The position numbers and the translations under genes were made by a program. A stretch of 64,000 nucleotides of DNA, from assembly GCA_034769895.1 (NCBI GenBank), contig CM068371.1, positions 398,737,469-398,801,468 of the forward strand, given 5' to 3'. Source of the stretch: Magicicada septendecula. Its lineage: Eukaryota; Arthropoda; Insecta; Hemiptera; Cicadidae. The notes beneath the pieces were generated by a model, which did not search any database, was not told the DNA's origin, and saw nothing but the letters and a program-made list of their open reading frames with translations. Shown here one piece after another: positions 45,991 through 57,295 of this stretch; within the stretch, counting starts at the first letter, position 1; each line of letters opens with the position of its first letter.

Positions 45991-46204
45991 CTGTGTAGAA
46001 TTTTTCCTATGGCAAACGATAACAGCCGCAAATTCAAACAGAATCAAATACGTTTTTGCATACATTACTGAATTGTAGAGTACTCAAGGCCTATTGATTT
46101 TGGTGAAGATCGGTTAAGGGGAAGGGGTAGTTTACCAACAATGTTTTATGTTTTAACAAGGGTAATTTTTTCTATGACGAACGATAACTGCCCCATATTC
46201 AACA
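45838..46204 (+). repeat. 5' module with (TG)n and one monomer
   Basis: It starts ACTTCCATGATC, has GGAAGTATGGTGATGGC, a TG run at about 45955-45993, and one full monomer to about 46150 plus the start of a second. It then meets an inverted 3' module at 46205, a head-to-head junction. Confidence 0.75.
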
Positions 46205-46520
46205 TATCGGTATGGAGAACCATACATGACTTCCATGTCTAACATTTATACTTAAAATCATATTCGAAATGAAATATTGCCATAGAAACTACTTCTTTCT
46301 ACTTATTGCTTCAGCCTTAACTAACTGTGGTCACTAACGTACACCACCTGAAGGTTTCGCACTCGATTTTCACTGATGATGGTAGTCGATGGACTGCCGA
46401 AAAGTCTGGTTTTGCAGAAAACATTGGACTACGGCTAAACAGCCCGGGAAGGAATTTTAACAAAGAACTACTTCTTTGGTGCCGATAACGTAGTACACAT
46501 ATAAAAAATTCTCCCCTCCT
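46205..46520 (-). repeat. 3' module, long form, inverted
   Basis: The hairpin lies at 46210-46225 (GTATGG-AGAA-CCATAC on the plus strand). Then comes the degenerate end repeat ACTTCCATGTCTAA and about 270 bp also found at 54655-54950 and 56605-56890, including ACTGTGGTCACTAACGTA and CCAGACTTTTCGGC-type sequence in inverse. Confidence 0.75.
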
Positions 46521-46675
46521 CAATCAACTATAATTTTCATTAATAGAAAATTACCCCCACCCCGTTCACCTAACCTCTTCATTTATAGATATTTCGTCTA
46601 CGTTTCTACAGTGGATTATTATGAGCTTCTTATTAGGATACATTATTTATCAAAATTACGTACTTTACTCTTGTT

Positions 46676-48130
46676 AAAACATAAAACGTTGCTGGTAAAC
46701 TACCCCTTTCTCTTAACCGATCTTCACCAAAATCAATAGACCTTCAGTCCTCTACAATTCAGGGATGCATGCAAAAAAATATTTGATTCTGTTTGAATGT
46801 GCGACAGTTATCGTCCGTCATATAAACAATTACCCTTGTTAAAACATAAAACGTTGCAGGTAAACTACCCTTCTCCCTTAACCGATCTTCACCAAAAACA
46901 ACAGATCTTGCGAACTCTACAATTCAGGGGTGTATGCAGAACATTATTTGATTCTGTTTGAATTTGCGGCAGTTATCTTTCGCAAAAAAAATTACCCTTC
47001 TTAAAACATAAAATGTTGCTGGTAAACTACCCCTTTCCCTTAACTGATCTTCAACAAAATCAACAGACCTTGAGAACTCTACAGTTTAGGGCTGTATGCA
47101 AATAATCATTTGATTCTGTTTGAATTTGCGGCTGTCATCCTTTGCCATAGAAAATACCCTTGTTAGAACATAAAACGTTGCAGGTAAACTACCCCTTTCC
47201 CTTAACCGATCTTCAACAAAATCAACAGACCTTGAGTTCTATATAATTCAAAAAGGTATGCAGAAGAGTAGTTGATTCTGTGTTAATGTACGGCAGTTAT
47301 CGTTCGTCATAAAAAAATTTACCCTTGTTAAAACATAAAATGTTGGAGGTAAACTACCCTATTCCCTTAACCGATCTTCACCAAAACAAATAGGTCTTGA
47401 GAACTCTACAATTCAGGGCTGTATGCAAAATATTATTTGATTATGTTTGAATTTGCGGCTGTTATCGTTTGCCATAAAAAAATACCCTTGTTTAAACAAA
47501 AAACGTGGCCGGTAAACTACCCCTTTACCTTAACCGATCTTCACCAAAAACAATAGGTCTTGAGTACTCTACAAATCAGGGCTGTATGCAAAAACTTATT
47601 TGATTCTGTTTGAATTTGCGGCTCTTATCGTTTGCCATAGAAAATACCCTTTTAAAACATAAAACGTAGCAGGTAAACTACCCCTTTCCCTTAACCGATC
47701 TCACCAAAATCAATAGGTCTTGAGAACTCCACAATTTAGGGCTGTATGCAAATAATCATTTGATTCTGTTTGAATTTGCGGCTGTTATCGTTTGCCATAG
47801 AAAATACCCTTGTTAAAACATAAAACGTTGCAGGTAAATTACCCCTTTACCTTAACCGATCTTCACCAAAAACAATAGATCTTCAGAACTCTACAAATCA
47901 GGGCTGTATGCAGAAGAGTAGTTGATTCTGTTTGAATTTGCGGCTGTTATCGTTTGCCATAGAAAACAATTACCCTTGATTAAAAAAAAACCGTTGCAGG
48001 TAAACTACCCCTTTCCCTCAACCGATCTTCACCAAAACAATAGGTCGTGAGTACTCTACAAATCAGGGCTGTATGCAAAAAAATGATTTGATTCTGTCTG
48101 AATTTGCGGCTGTTATCGTTTGCCATAGAA
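46676..48130 (-). repeat. Nine monomers, minus orientation
   Basis: Anchors (CGATCTTCA) fall near 46714, 46881, 47041, 47202, 47371, 47532, 47692, 47853 and 48019, a period of about 160-169 bp. Consensus landmarks are GTAAACTACCCCTTTCCCTT, GATTCTGTTTGAATTTGCGG and GTTATCGTTTGCCATA. Monomers differ by scattered substitutions and small indels. Confidence 0.9.
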
Positions 48131-48374
48131 AAAATATCGGTATGGAGAACCATACATGACTTCCATATTCTAAGATTTATATTTAAAATCATTTTCAGCC
48201 AAACAGCCAGGCTGTGTCTTACCTGCCTTTTACTTTTTATTGCTGTATTAAATGAAAAATATTATATTACATTAAAATGAAAAAATTATAATTTTATTGC
48301 CTGGCAACAAAATTATTTTATTTTTAACAATTACCATTGTTTCAAAAAGTTTAAATAAATTTTCAAGTACTTTA
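48131..48374 (-). repeat. 3' module, short form, plus tail segment, inverted
   Basis: The hairpin lies at 48140-48155 and the exact end repeat ACTTCCATATTC at 48159-48170. An AATTTTATTGCCTGGCAACA tail segment at 48290-48370 is the inverse of 53810-53910, 51850-51945 and 58265-58345. Confidence 0.8.
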
Positions 48375-49660
48375 CTCTTGTTAAAACGTATAAGGTTGCA
48401 GGTAAACTACCCCTTCCCCTTAACCGATCTTCACCAAAATCGAAAGTCATTGAGACCTCTACAATTCAGGGACGTATGCAAAAAATTATTTGATTCTGTT
48501 TGAATTTGCGGCTGTTATCGTTTGCCATAGAAAATACGCTTGATAAAAAAACGTTGCAGGTAAACTACCCCTTCCCCTTAACCGATCTTCACCAAAAACA
48601 ATAGGTCTTGAGTACTCTACAAATCAGGACTGCATGCAAAACATTATTTGATTCTGTTTGAATTTGCGGCTGTTATCGTTTGCCATATAAAATACCCTTG
48701 TTAAAAAAACGTTGCAGGTAAACTACCCCTTTCCCTCAACCGATCTTCACCAAAAACAATAGGTCTTGAGAAATCTACAATTCAGGGCTGTATGCGAAAC
48801 ATTATTTGATTCTGTTTGAATTTGCGGCTGTTATCGTTTGCCAAAAAAAAAAAAAATTTCCCTTGATAAAAAAAACCGTTGCAGGTAAACTACCCCTTCC
48901 CCTCAACCGATCTTCACCAAAAACAATAGGTCGCGAGTACTCTACAAATCAGGGCTGTATGCAAAAAATTATTTGATTCTGTTTGAATTTGCGGCAGTTG
49001 TCGTTTGCCATAGAAAATACGCATGATAAAAAACGTTGCTGGTAAACTACCCCTTCCCCTCAACCGATCTTCACCAAAAACAATAGGTCTTGAGTACTCT
49101 ACAAATCAGGGCTGTATGCCGAAAATTATTTGATTCTGTTTGAATTTGCGCCTGTTATCGTTTGCCATAGAAAATACCCTTGTTAAAAAAACGTTGTAAG
49201 TAAACTACCCCTTTCCCTTAACCGATCTTCACCAAAAACAAAAGGTATTGAGAACTCTACAATTTAGGGCTGTATGCAAATAATCTTTTCATTCTGTTTG
49301 AATTTGCGGCTGTTATCGTTTCCCATAGGAAATACCCTTGTTAAAACATAAAACGTTACAGGTAAACTACCCCTTTCCCTTAACCGATCTTCACCAAAAA
49401 CAATAGGTCTTGAGAACTCTACAATTCAGGGCTGTATGCGAAACATTATTTGATTCTGTTTGAATTTGCGGCTGTTATCGTTTGCCAAACAAACAAAATT
49501 TCCCTTGCTAAAAAAAAACCGTTGCAGGTAAACTACCCCTTTCCCTCAACCGATCTTCACCAAAAACAATAGGTCGCGAGAACTCTGAAAAACCGGGCTG
49601 CATGCAAAAAATTATTTGATTCTGTTTGAATTTGCGGCAGTTATCGTTTGCCATAAAAAA
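48375..49660 (-). repeat. Eight monomers, minus orientation
   Basis: Anchors near 48421, 48578, 48737, 48905, 49067, 49221, 49383 and 49548. The innermost monomers mirror, in order, those at 50580 onward: the first has AACCGTTGCAGG where the right arm has the inverse, and the second has AAAACATAAAACGTTACAGG. Confidence 0.9.
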
Positions 49661-49667
49661 AAAATCT

Positions 49668-49706
<39 letters not shown>

Positions 49707-50007
49707 CACAGACACACAGACAGACACACAGACACTTTTCGGAAAACGACTTTTTTTCATGTTTTGAGTGTAGTAGAATCAGAATCTGCAATAATCTCGA
49801 ACACGATTTTTTTTGCCATCACCATACTTCCATTCCTTAAGGAATATGGAAGTAAAAATCAACAGACACAGAGACACACACACAGACACTTTTCAAAAAA
49901 CGACTTTTTTTCATGTTTTGAGTGTAGTACAATCAGAATCTGCAATAATCTCGAACACGATTTTTTTGCCATCACCATACTTCCATTTCCTTAAGGAACA
50001 TGGAAGT
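49668..50007 (-). repeat. Two inverted 5' modules with (CAGA)n/(CA)n
   Basis: 49668-49853 and 49858-50007 each end (on the plus strand) with the inverse end repeat: GAATATGGAAGT at 49842-49853 and GAACATGGAAGT at 49996-50007. The first has an ACAG/ACAC microsatellite at 49668-49735. Together with the following plus-strand modules they form the centre of the inverted structure. Confidence 0.85.
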
Positions 50008-50138
50008 AAAAGAATCAATAATTGTTTGTATACATACATGAATTGTAGAGGACTGAAGGCTTATTGATTTTGGTGAAGATCAGTTAAGGGAAGGGGTAGT
50101 TTACCTGCAACGTTTTAAGTTTCAACAAAGGTAATTTT

Positions 50139-50211
50139 ACTTCCATGTTCCTTAAGGAAATAGAAGTATGGTGATGGCAAAAAAAATCGTGTTCGAGATT
50201 ATTGCAGCAAA

Positions 50212-50259
<48 letters not shown>

Positions 50260-50579
50260 TTTTTTACTTCCATATTCCGTAAGGAAATGGAAGTATGGTG
50301 ATGGCAAAATAAATCGTGTTTGAGATTATTGCAGATTCTGATTGTACTACACTCAAAACATGAAAAAAAGTCGTTTTCCGAAAAGTGTCTGTGTGTGTGT
50401 GTCTGTGTAGATTTTTACTTCCATATTCCTTAAGGAATGGAAGTATGGTGATGGCAAAAAAAATCGTGTTCGAGATTATTGCAGATTCTGATTCTACTAC
50501 ACTCAAAACATGAAAAAAAGTCGTTTTCCGAAAAGTGTCTGTGTGTGTGTCTGTCTGTCTATCTGTGTGTCTATAGATT
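50139..50579 (+). repeat. Three tandem 5' modules, two of them truncated
   Basis: Starts at 50139 (ACTTCCATGTTC), 50266 and 50417 (both ACTTCCATATTC). The first runs straight from TTATTGCAG into a TG run (about 50212-50255) and the second to a TG run at 50386-50406; each then joins the next start through TAGATTTTT. The third continues into monomers. Confidence 0.85.
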
Positions 50580-51850
50580 TTTTTTCTATGGCAAACGATA
50601 ACTGCCGCAAATTCAAACAGAATCAAATAATTTTTTGCATACAGCCCTGATTTGTAGAGGACTCGCGATCTATTGTTTTTGGTGAAGATCGGTTGAGGGA
50701 AAGGGGTAGTTTACCTGCAACGGTTTTTTTTAATCAAGGGAAATTTTTTTTTTGGCAAACGATAACAGCCGCAAATTCAAACAGAATCAAATAATGTTTC
50801 GCATACAGCCCTGAATTGTAGAGTTCTCAAGATCTATTGTTTTTGGTGAAGCTCGGTTAAGGGAAAGGGGTAGTTTACCTGTAACGTTTTATGTTTTAAC
50901 AAGGGTATTTCCTATGGCAAACGATAACAGCCGCAAATTCAAACAAAATCAAAAGATTATTTGCATACAGCCCTAAATTGTAGAGTTCTCAAGATCTATT
51001 GTTTTTGGTGAAGATCGGTTAAGGGAAAGGGGTAGTTTACCTACAACGTTTTTTTAACAAGGGTATTTTCTATGGCAAACGATAACAGCCGCAAATTCAA
51101 ACAGAATCAAATAATTTTCTGCATACAGTCCTGATTTGTAGAGTACTCAAGACCTGTTGTTTTTGGTGAAGATCGGTTGAGGGGAAGGGGTAGTTTACCT
51201 GCAACGTTTTTTATCAAGCGTATTTTCTATGGCAAACGATAACTGCCGCAAATTCAAACAGAATCAAATATTTTTTTGCATACAGCCCTGATTTGTAGAG
51301 TACTCGCGACCTATTGTTTTTGGTGAAGATCGGTTGAGGGAAAGGGGTAGTTTACCTGCAACGGTTTTTTTTATCAAGGGAATTTTTTTTTTTTGGCAAA
51401 CGATAACAGCCGCAAATTCAAACAGAACCAAATAATGTTTCGCATACAGCCCTGAATTGTAGAGTTCTCAAGACTTATTGTTTTTGGTGAAGATCGGTTA
51501 AGGGAAAGGGGTAGTTTACCTACAACGTTTTTTTAACAAGGGTATTTTCTATGGCAAACGATAACAGCCGCAAATTCAAACAGAATCAAATAATTTTCTG
51601 CATACAGCCCTGATTTGTAGAGTACTCAAGATCTATTGTTTTTGGTGAAGATCGGTTGAGGGGAAGGGGTAGTTTACCTGCAACGTTTTTTATCAAGCGT
51701 ATTTTCTATGGCAAACGATAACTGCCGCAAATTCAAACAGAATCAAATAATTTTTTGCATACTTCAGTGAATTGTAGAGGACTCAAGGCCTTTAGATTTT
51801 TGTGAAGATCAGTTAAGGGGAAGGGGTAGTTTACCGGCAACCTTTTACGT
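50580..51850 (+). repeat. Eight monomers, plus orientation
   Basis: Anchors (GAAGATCGGTT) near 50690, 50850, 51010, 51170, 51330, 51490, 51650 and 51808. Monomers 4-7 include a repeat of earlier types (51080-51230 and 51560-51710 are near-identical), a sign of higher-order duplication. Confidence 0.9.
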
Positions 51851-52529
51851 TTTAACAAGAGTAAAGTACTTGAAAATTCATTTAAACTTTTTCAGACAAT
51901 GGTAATTGTTGAAAATAAAATAATTTTGTTGCCAGGTAATCTTAAAATTTCAGATTTTGTACCACAAAATCTGAAAAGATTATACGATAGTTTATGAAAT
52001 GGTTAATAATACGTCAGTGGAAGGTGTAATGAGAAATTAGCAGAAATGGAAACCTGGGGAATGTTAACTGTTCTGTAGATACAATTTTGTCAGAATGTTT
52101 GGAAATGATCATCAACATTGAAGAAAAAGTAAGCATATTAAGAAACATATGTAAGTACTTATTATAAAAAAATAATGTTTGTTTTTTGATAAAGTCATTT
52201 TGATTATAAAATATAAATATTTACAACAGGAAAAGAATTTTCAGTTTTCAAAATTTAAATATATTTTTATAAAACAATGGGTTCTTCATTGAGGTGGGGA
52301 CCATGTCACTCACTCCATCTCAAGCCTCCTCTCCCATTTTGCAGAAAAAGAGGACCCTGTCAAGGCTGATACTTTGACGACAGTGACAGGGCTTTCCACC
52401 AAATTCAGCAGAGTGACAGGTAGGCCCAACTCTGATTGGCTCCTCAGATTTCCCCAGCGTTAGTAGGTTCTATGAAAATATTTTATTTCAAAAATGATTT
52501 TAAATATAAATCTTAGATATGTTTTATAA
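51851..52529 (+). other. Tail segment and non-monomer spacer inside the complex
   Basis: 51851-51945 is the GCCAGG-ending tail segment. 51946-52185 is unique to this place. 52186-52529 recurs nearly unchanged at 58347-58689 and has a GC-richer core (GGTGGGGACCATGTCACTC through CCAACTCTGATTGGCTCC). No reading frame was recognised. Confidence 0.75.
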
Positions 52530-53014
52530 ATCTATGTTTTATGTTTTAACATGGGTAATTGTTTATATGACGAACCATAACTGCCGTAAATTCAAACAGA
52601 ATCAAATAATTTTTTACATATGTGCCTGAGCTATAGAGAACTCAATGTCTGTTGATTTTGGTGAAGATCGGTTACGGGGAAAGGGCAGTTTACCTGAAAC
52701 ATTTTTTGTTGTAACATGAGTAAAGTACTTAATTTTGATAAAGTATCTTGATAAGATATTAATAATCCACTGTAGAAACGTAGATGAAATATCTATAAAT
52801 GAAGAGGCTAGTTGAACGGGCTGGGGGTAATTTTCTATAAATCAAAATTATAGTTGAAGGGGGAGGGGATAATATTTTTTATATGTGTACTACGTTATTG
52901 GCAAGAAAGAAGTATTTTTTTGTTAAAATTCCTTCCCTGGCTGTTTGGCTGAAAATGATTTTAAATATAAATCTTAGAATATGGAAATCATGTATGGTTC
53001 TCCATACCGATATT
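52530..53014 (+). repeat. One monomer, tail and short 3' module
   Basis: A monomer with anchor near 52660, a TAAAGTACTTAATTTTGATA tail, then the short 3' module with end repeat GAATATGGAAAT (one mismatch) and hairpin at 52992-53007. Confidence 0.8.
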
Positions 53015-53910
53015 TTTCTATGGCAAACGATAACTGCCGCAAATTCAAACAGAATCAAATAATTTTTTGCATACAGCCCTGATTTGTAGAGTACTCACGA
53101 CCTATTGTTTTTGGTGAAGATCGGTTGAGGGAAAGGGGTAGTTTACCTGCAACGGTTTTTTTTTATCAAGGGAAATTTTTTTTGGCAAACGATAACAGCC
53201 GCAAATTCAAACAGAATCAAATAATGTTTCGCACACAGCCCTGAATTGTAAAGTTCTCAAGATCTATTGTTTTTGGTGAGGATCGGTTAAGGGAAAGGGG
53301 TAGTTTACCTGTAACGTTTTATGTTTTAACAAGGGTATCTCCTATGGCAAACGATAACAGCCGCAAATTCAAACAGAATCAAATAATGTTTCGTATACAG
53401 CCCTAAATTGTGGAGTTCTCAAGACCTATTAGTTTTGATGAAGATCGGTTGAGGGAAAGGGGTAGTTTACCTGTAACGTTTTTTTAACAAGGGTATTTTC
53501 TATGGCAAACGATAACAGCCGCAAATTCATACAGAATCAAATAATGTTTTGCATACAGCCCTGATTTGTACAGTACTCAAGACGTATTGTTTTTGGTGAA
53601 GATCGGTTAAGGGGAAGGGGTAGTTTACTTGCAACGTTTTTTTATCAAGCGTATTTTCTATGGCAAACGATAACAGCCGCAAATTCAAACAGAATCAAAT
53701 ATTTTTTTGCATATGTCCCTGAATTGTAGAGGTCTCAAGGACTTTCGATTTTGGTGAAGATCGGTTAAGGGGAAGGGGTAGTTTACCAGCAACCTTTTAC
53801 GTTTTAACAACAGTAAAGTACTTGAAAATTCATTTAAACTTTTTCAAATAATGGTAATTGTTAAAAATAAAATAATTTTGTTGCCAGGCAATAAAATTAT
53901 AATTTTTTCA
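53015..53910 (+). repeat. Five monomers and tail segment, plus orientation
   Basis: Anchors near 53115, 53280, 53440, 53600 and 53760. The first monomer joins the preceding hairpin directly, without a 5' module. The tail segment ends TTGCCAGGCAATAAAATTAT. Confidence 0.85.
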
Positions 53911-54097
53911 TTTTAATGTAAATTATGTATGAGTTAATATCTTTATATATATAATTCTTCTGTACGTGTGTATGTCACTGAACTCCTCCATGTATAAAAT
54001 ATCGTTCGTGGCAGGTAAGCATATCTCAGTTATGTAATGTTTACGTTTCCATTTTATTATTATGCCTACAGCAATAAAAAGGCAGGTAAGACAAACA

Positions 54098-54139
54098 CAT
54101 ACACACACGCACGCACGCGCGCGCGCGCACACACACACG

Positions 54140-54174
<35 letters not shown>
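54098..54174. repeat. CA/CG dinucleotide microsatellite
   Basis: (CA)n with a CGCGCGCGCG interruption. The flanking CAGCAATAAAAAGGCAGGTA at 54069-54088 is the inverse of sequence at about 48213-48236, so the inverted arms extend this far. Confidence 0.9.
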
Positions 54175-54177
<3 letters not shown>

Positions 54178-54640
54178 TCACGTTATTTCTGGCCACACTC
54201 ATGTTTATTTTCTTACATTTGCACGCTTTTTAAATGGAAAGTGCCGAAACCCACACCAACATAACGCGTGCAAGCCGAAAAAATGGACATCAATTTGCTT
54301 CCTGTGGATCGCTGGGCAATGTAACTGCACGTGTTTACAGAGGAACGATTCATAGACAGACTTTTCGTCTTTAGGGAATGAACCCTCTGCAAGATGCTGA
54401 GGGTCCATGAGTGACTTCGGAGCGCTCCTTCTTTTTCGCGTGTTTGTTCTGTGAAACATACACTGTAGATTCGCAGCTTTACTCTAAGCAACGCTCAATA
54501 AGAAATGTTGAAAATATTTGTCCACAGTGTACCCTCATTCACACTAAACCTGCTCTGATGTTGTAATTACGGACATCATAATATTACTACTTAATGGAGA
54601 TCAATCATTAACTTATACAAGCCATTAATTTTATGCATAT
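54175..54640. other. Non-monomer sequence inside the complex
   Basis: Single-copy in this window, moderately GC-richer, with no recognised motif. The 80-90-codon minus-strand frames lack features. Confidence 0.4.
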
Positions 54641-54954
54641 ATTTTATATATATGTGTACAACGTTATCGGCAACAAAGAAGTAGTTTTTGTTAAAATTCC
54701 TTCCCGGGATATTTGGCCGTAGTCCAATGTTTTCTACAAAACCAGACGTTTCGGCAATGCCATCGACTTCCATCATCAGTGAAAATCGAGTGCGATAACG
54801 TGAGGTGGTATACGTTAGTGACCACAGTACTGTGGTTAAGGCTGAAGCAGTAAGTAGAAAGAAGTAGTTTCTATGGTAATATTTCATTTCGAAAATGATT
54901 TTAAATATAAATCTTAGAATATGGAAGTCATGTATGGTTCTCCATACCGATTTT
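54641..54954 (+). repeat. 3' module, long form
   Basis: About 270 bp shared with 46236-46510 and 56605-56890, then the exact end repeat GAATATGGAAGT at 54917-54928 and hairpin at 54932-54947. Confidence 0.85.
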
Positions 54955-56430
54955 TTTCTATGGCAAACGATAACAGCCGCAAATTTAAACAGAATCAAAT
55001 AATTTTTTGCATACAGCCCTTATTTGTAGAGTACTCGAGACCTATTGTTTTTTTGTTTTTGGTGAAGATCGGTTTTAGTGAAAGGGGTAGTTTACCTGCA
55101 ACTTTTTTTTTAATCAAGGGTAATTTTTTTCTATGGCAAACGATAACAGCCGCAAATTCAAACAGAATTAAATAATGTTTTGCATACAGCCCTGAATTGT
55201 AGAGTTCTCAAGATCTATTGTTTTTGGTGAAGATCAGTTAAGGGAAAGGGGTAGTTTACCTGCAACGTTTTATCTTTTAACAAGGGTATTTTCTATGCCA
55301 AACGATAACAGCCGCAAATTCAAACAGAATCAAATAATGTTTTGCATACAGCCCTAAATTGTAAAGTTCTCAAGACCTATTGTTTTTGTTGAAGATCGGT
55401 TTAGGGAAAGGGGTAGTTTACGTTTTATGTTTTAACATGGGTAATTTTTTCTATGACGAATGATAACTGCCGTAAATTCAATCCGAATCAAATAATGTTT
55501 TGCATACCTTCCTGAGCTATAGAGAACTCAGTGCCTGTTAATTTTGGTGAAGATCGGTTAAGGGAAAGGGGTAGTTTACCTGCAACATTTTATGTTTTAA
55601 CAACAGTCATTTTTTCTATGACGAACGATAACTGCCGCACATTCAAACAGAATCAAATATTTTTTTGGATACATTCATCAATTGTAAATACTGAAGGCCT
55701 GTTGATTTTGGTGAAGATCGATTTAGGGAAAGGGGTAGTTTACCTGCCATATGTTATGTTTTAACAAGAGTAATTGTTTATATGACGAACGATAACTACC
55801 GCACATTTAAACAGAATCAAATACTTTTGTGCATATCTTCCTCAATTGTAGATAACTGAAGGTCTGTTGATTTTGTTGAAGATCGGTTAAGGGAAAGGGG
55901 TAGTTTACTGGCAACATTTTATGTTGTAACAAGAGAACGTTTTCCATGAAAAACGATAACTGCCGTAAATTCAAACAAAATCAAATAATTTTTTACATAT
56001 GTGCCTGAGTTGTAGAGGACTCATGGTCTATTGATTTTGGTGAAGATCGGTTAAGGGAAAGACGTAGTTTACCTGCCACTTTTAATGTTTTAACAAGAGT
56101 AATTGTTTCTATGACGAACTATAACTGCCGCACATTCAAACAGAATCAAATAATGTTTTGCATGCATCCCTGATTGGAGAGGACTCAAGACCTATTGATT
56201 TTGGTGAAGATCAGTTAAGAGAAAGGTGTAGTTTACCTGCAACGTTTTATGTGATAACAATGGTAATTGTTTCTATGACGAACGATAACTGCCGTAAATT
56301 GAAACAGAATCAAATAATTTTTTGCATATGCGCCTGAGTTGTAGAGGACTCAAGGCTTATTGATTTTGGTGAAGATCGGTTAAGGGAAGGGGTAGTTTAC
56401 CTGCAACGTTTTATTTTTTAACAAGAGTAA
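54955..56430 (+). repeat. Nine monomers, plus orientation
   Basis: Anchors near 55065, 55230, 55390, 55550, 55715, 55880, 56040, 56210 and 56370. The later ones are a distinct subfamily with TATGACGAACGATAACTGCC in place of TATGGCAAACGATAACAGCC, and are more diverged. Confidence 0.9.
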
Positions 56431-56900
56431 AGTACTTAATTTTGATAAATAAAGTATCCTGAAAAAAAGGTCATAATAATCCACTGTAGAAACGCAGATG
56501 AAATATCTATAAATGAAAAGGATAGTTGAAGGGGGTGGGGGTAATTTTCTGTAAATAAAAATGATAGTTGAAGAGGGAGGGGATAATTTTTATTTATATG
56601 TCATGTGTACTACGTTATCGGCAACAAAGAAGAAGTTCGTTGTTAAAATTCCTTCCCGTGCTGTTTGGCCGTGGTCCAATGTTTTCTACAAAACCAGACG
56701 TTTCGGCGATGCTGTCGACTGCCGTCGTCAGTGAAAATCGAGTGCGCTAACGTGAGGTGGTATACGTTAGTGACCACAGTACTGTGGTTAAGGCTGAAGA
56801 AAGAAGTAGTTACTATGGAAATACTTCATTTCGAAAATTATTTTAAATATAAATCTTAGAACATGGAAGTCATGTATGGTTCTCCATACCGATATTTTGA
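56431..56900 (+). repeat. Tail and long 3' module
   Basis: The tail has TAATCCACTGTAGAAACG and AGTTGAAGGGGGTGGGGGTA. The module ends with GAACATGGAAGT (56859-56870) and hairpin at 56874-56889. Confidence 0.85.
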
Positions 56901-57295
56901 ATTAATAAAATAAAAGTTGGAGTAATTAAAAATATTAACAAATATCATACGGCGATTTGTGATAACTTCCTAAGTCGATACGTGTACATTTTATTTAAAA
57001 ACAAATATCCGACAGGTCCTTTCCTTCAATTACTGACTGCAAGGGTCAATATATAAGAGGCATTGATGAATATAGTATATTTTTTTAAGTACTGGCACTG
57101 TTTGGAACTTGCGCTATGAGAGGCCACTACAATACAATGACAGGCAACCAGAAAATGCGTAAAGACACATAAACACACACAAGTAACACTAAACCATTGC
57201 CGTCCGTGAAAGTGGCATCCTATTCACAAACAGACGCATCAAACAACAATTGACGTCACAGACGTGGTCCCACTAGCTGTTGACGTCACTGTTTT
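56901..57295. other. Single-copy sequence inside the complex
   Basis: No monomers. It contains two TGACGTCA-type sites (TTGACGTCAC near 57250 and TTGACGTCAC near 57280). It may be the original flank of the 57296 insertion. Confidence 0.45.

Noticed and set aside
49508-50626. Frames of 75-122 codons in the tandem complex
   Set aside because: They read through (CAGA)n/(TG)n and monomers in several frames; no conserved protein.
53923-54355. Open frames rich in Cys-Val or Thr-His
   Set aside because: They are translations of the CA microsatellite.
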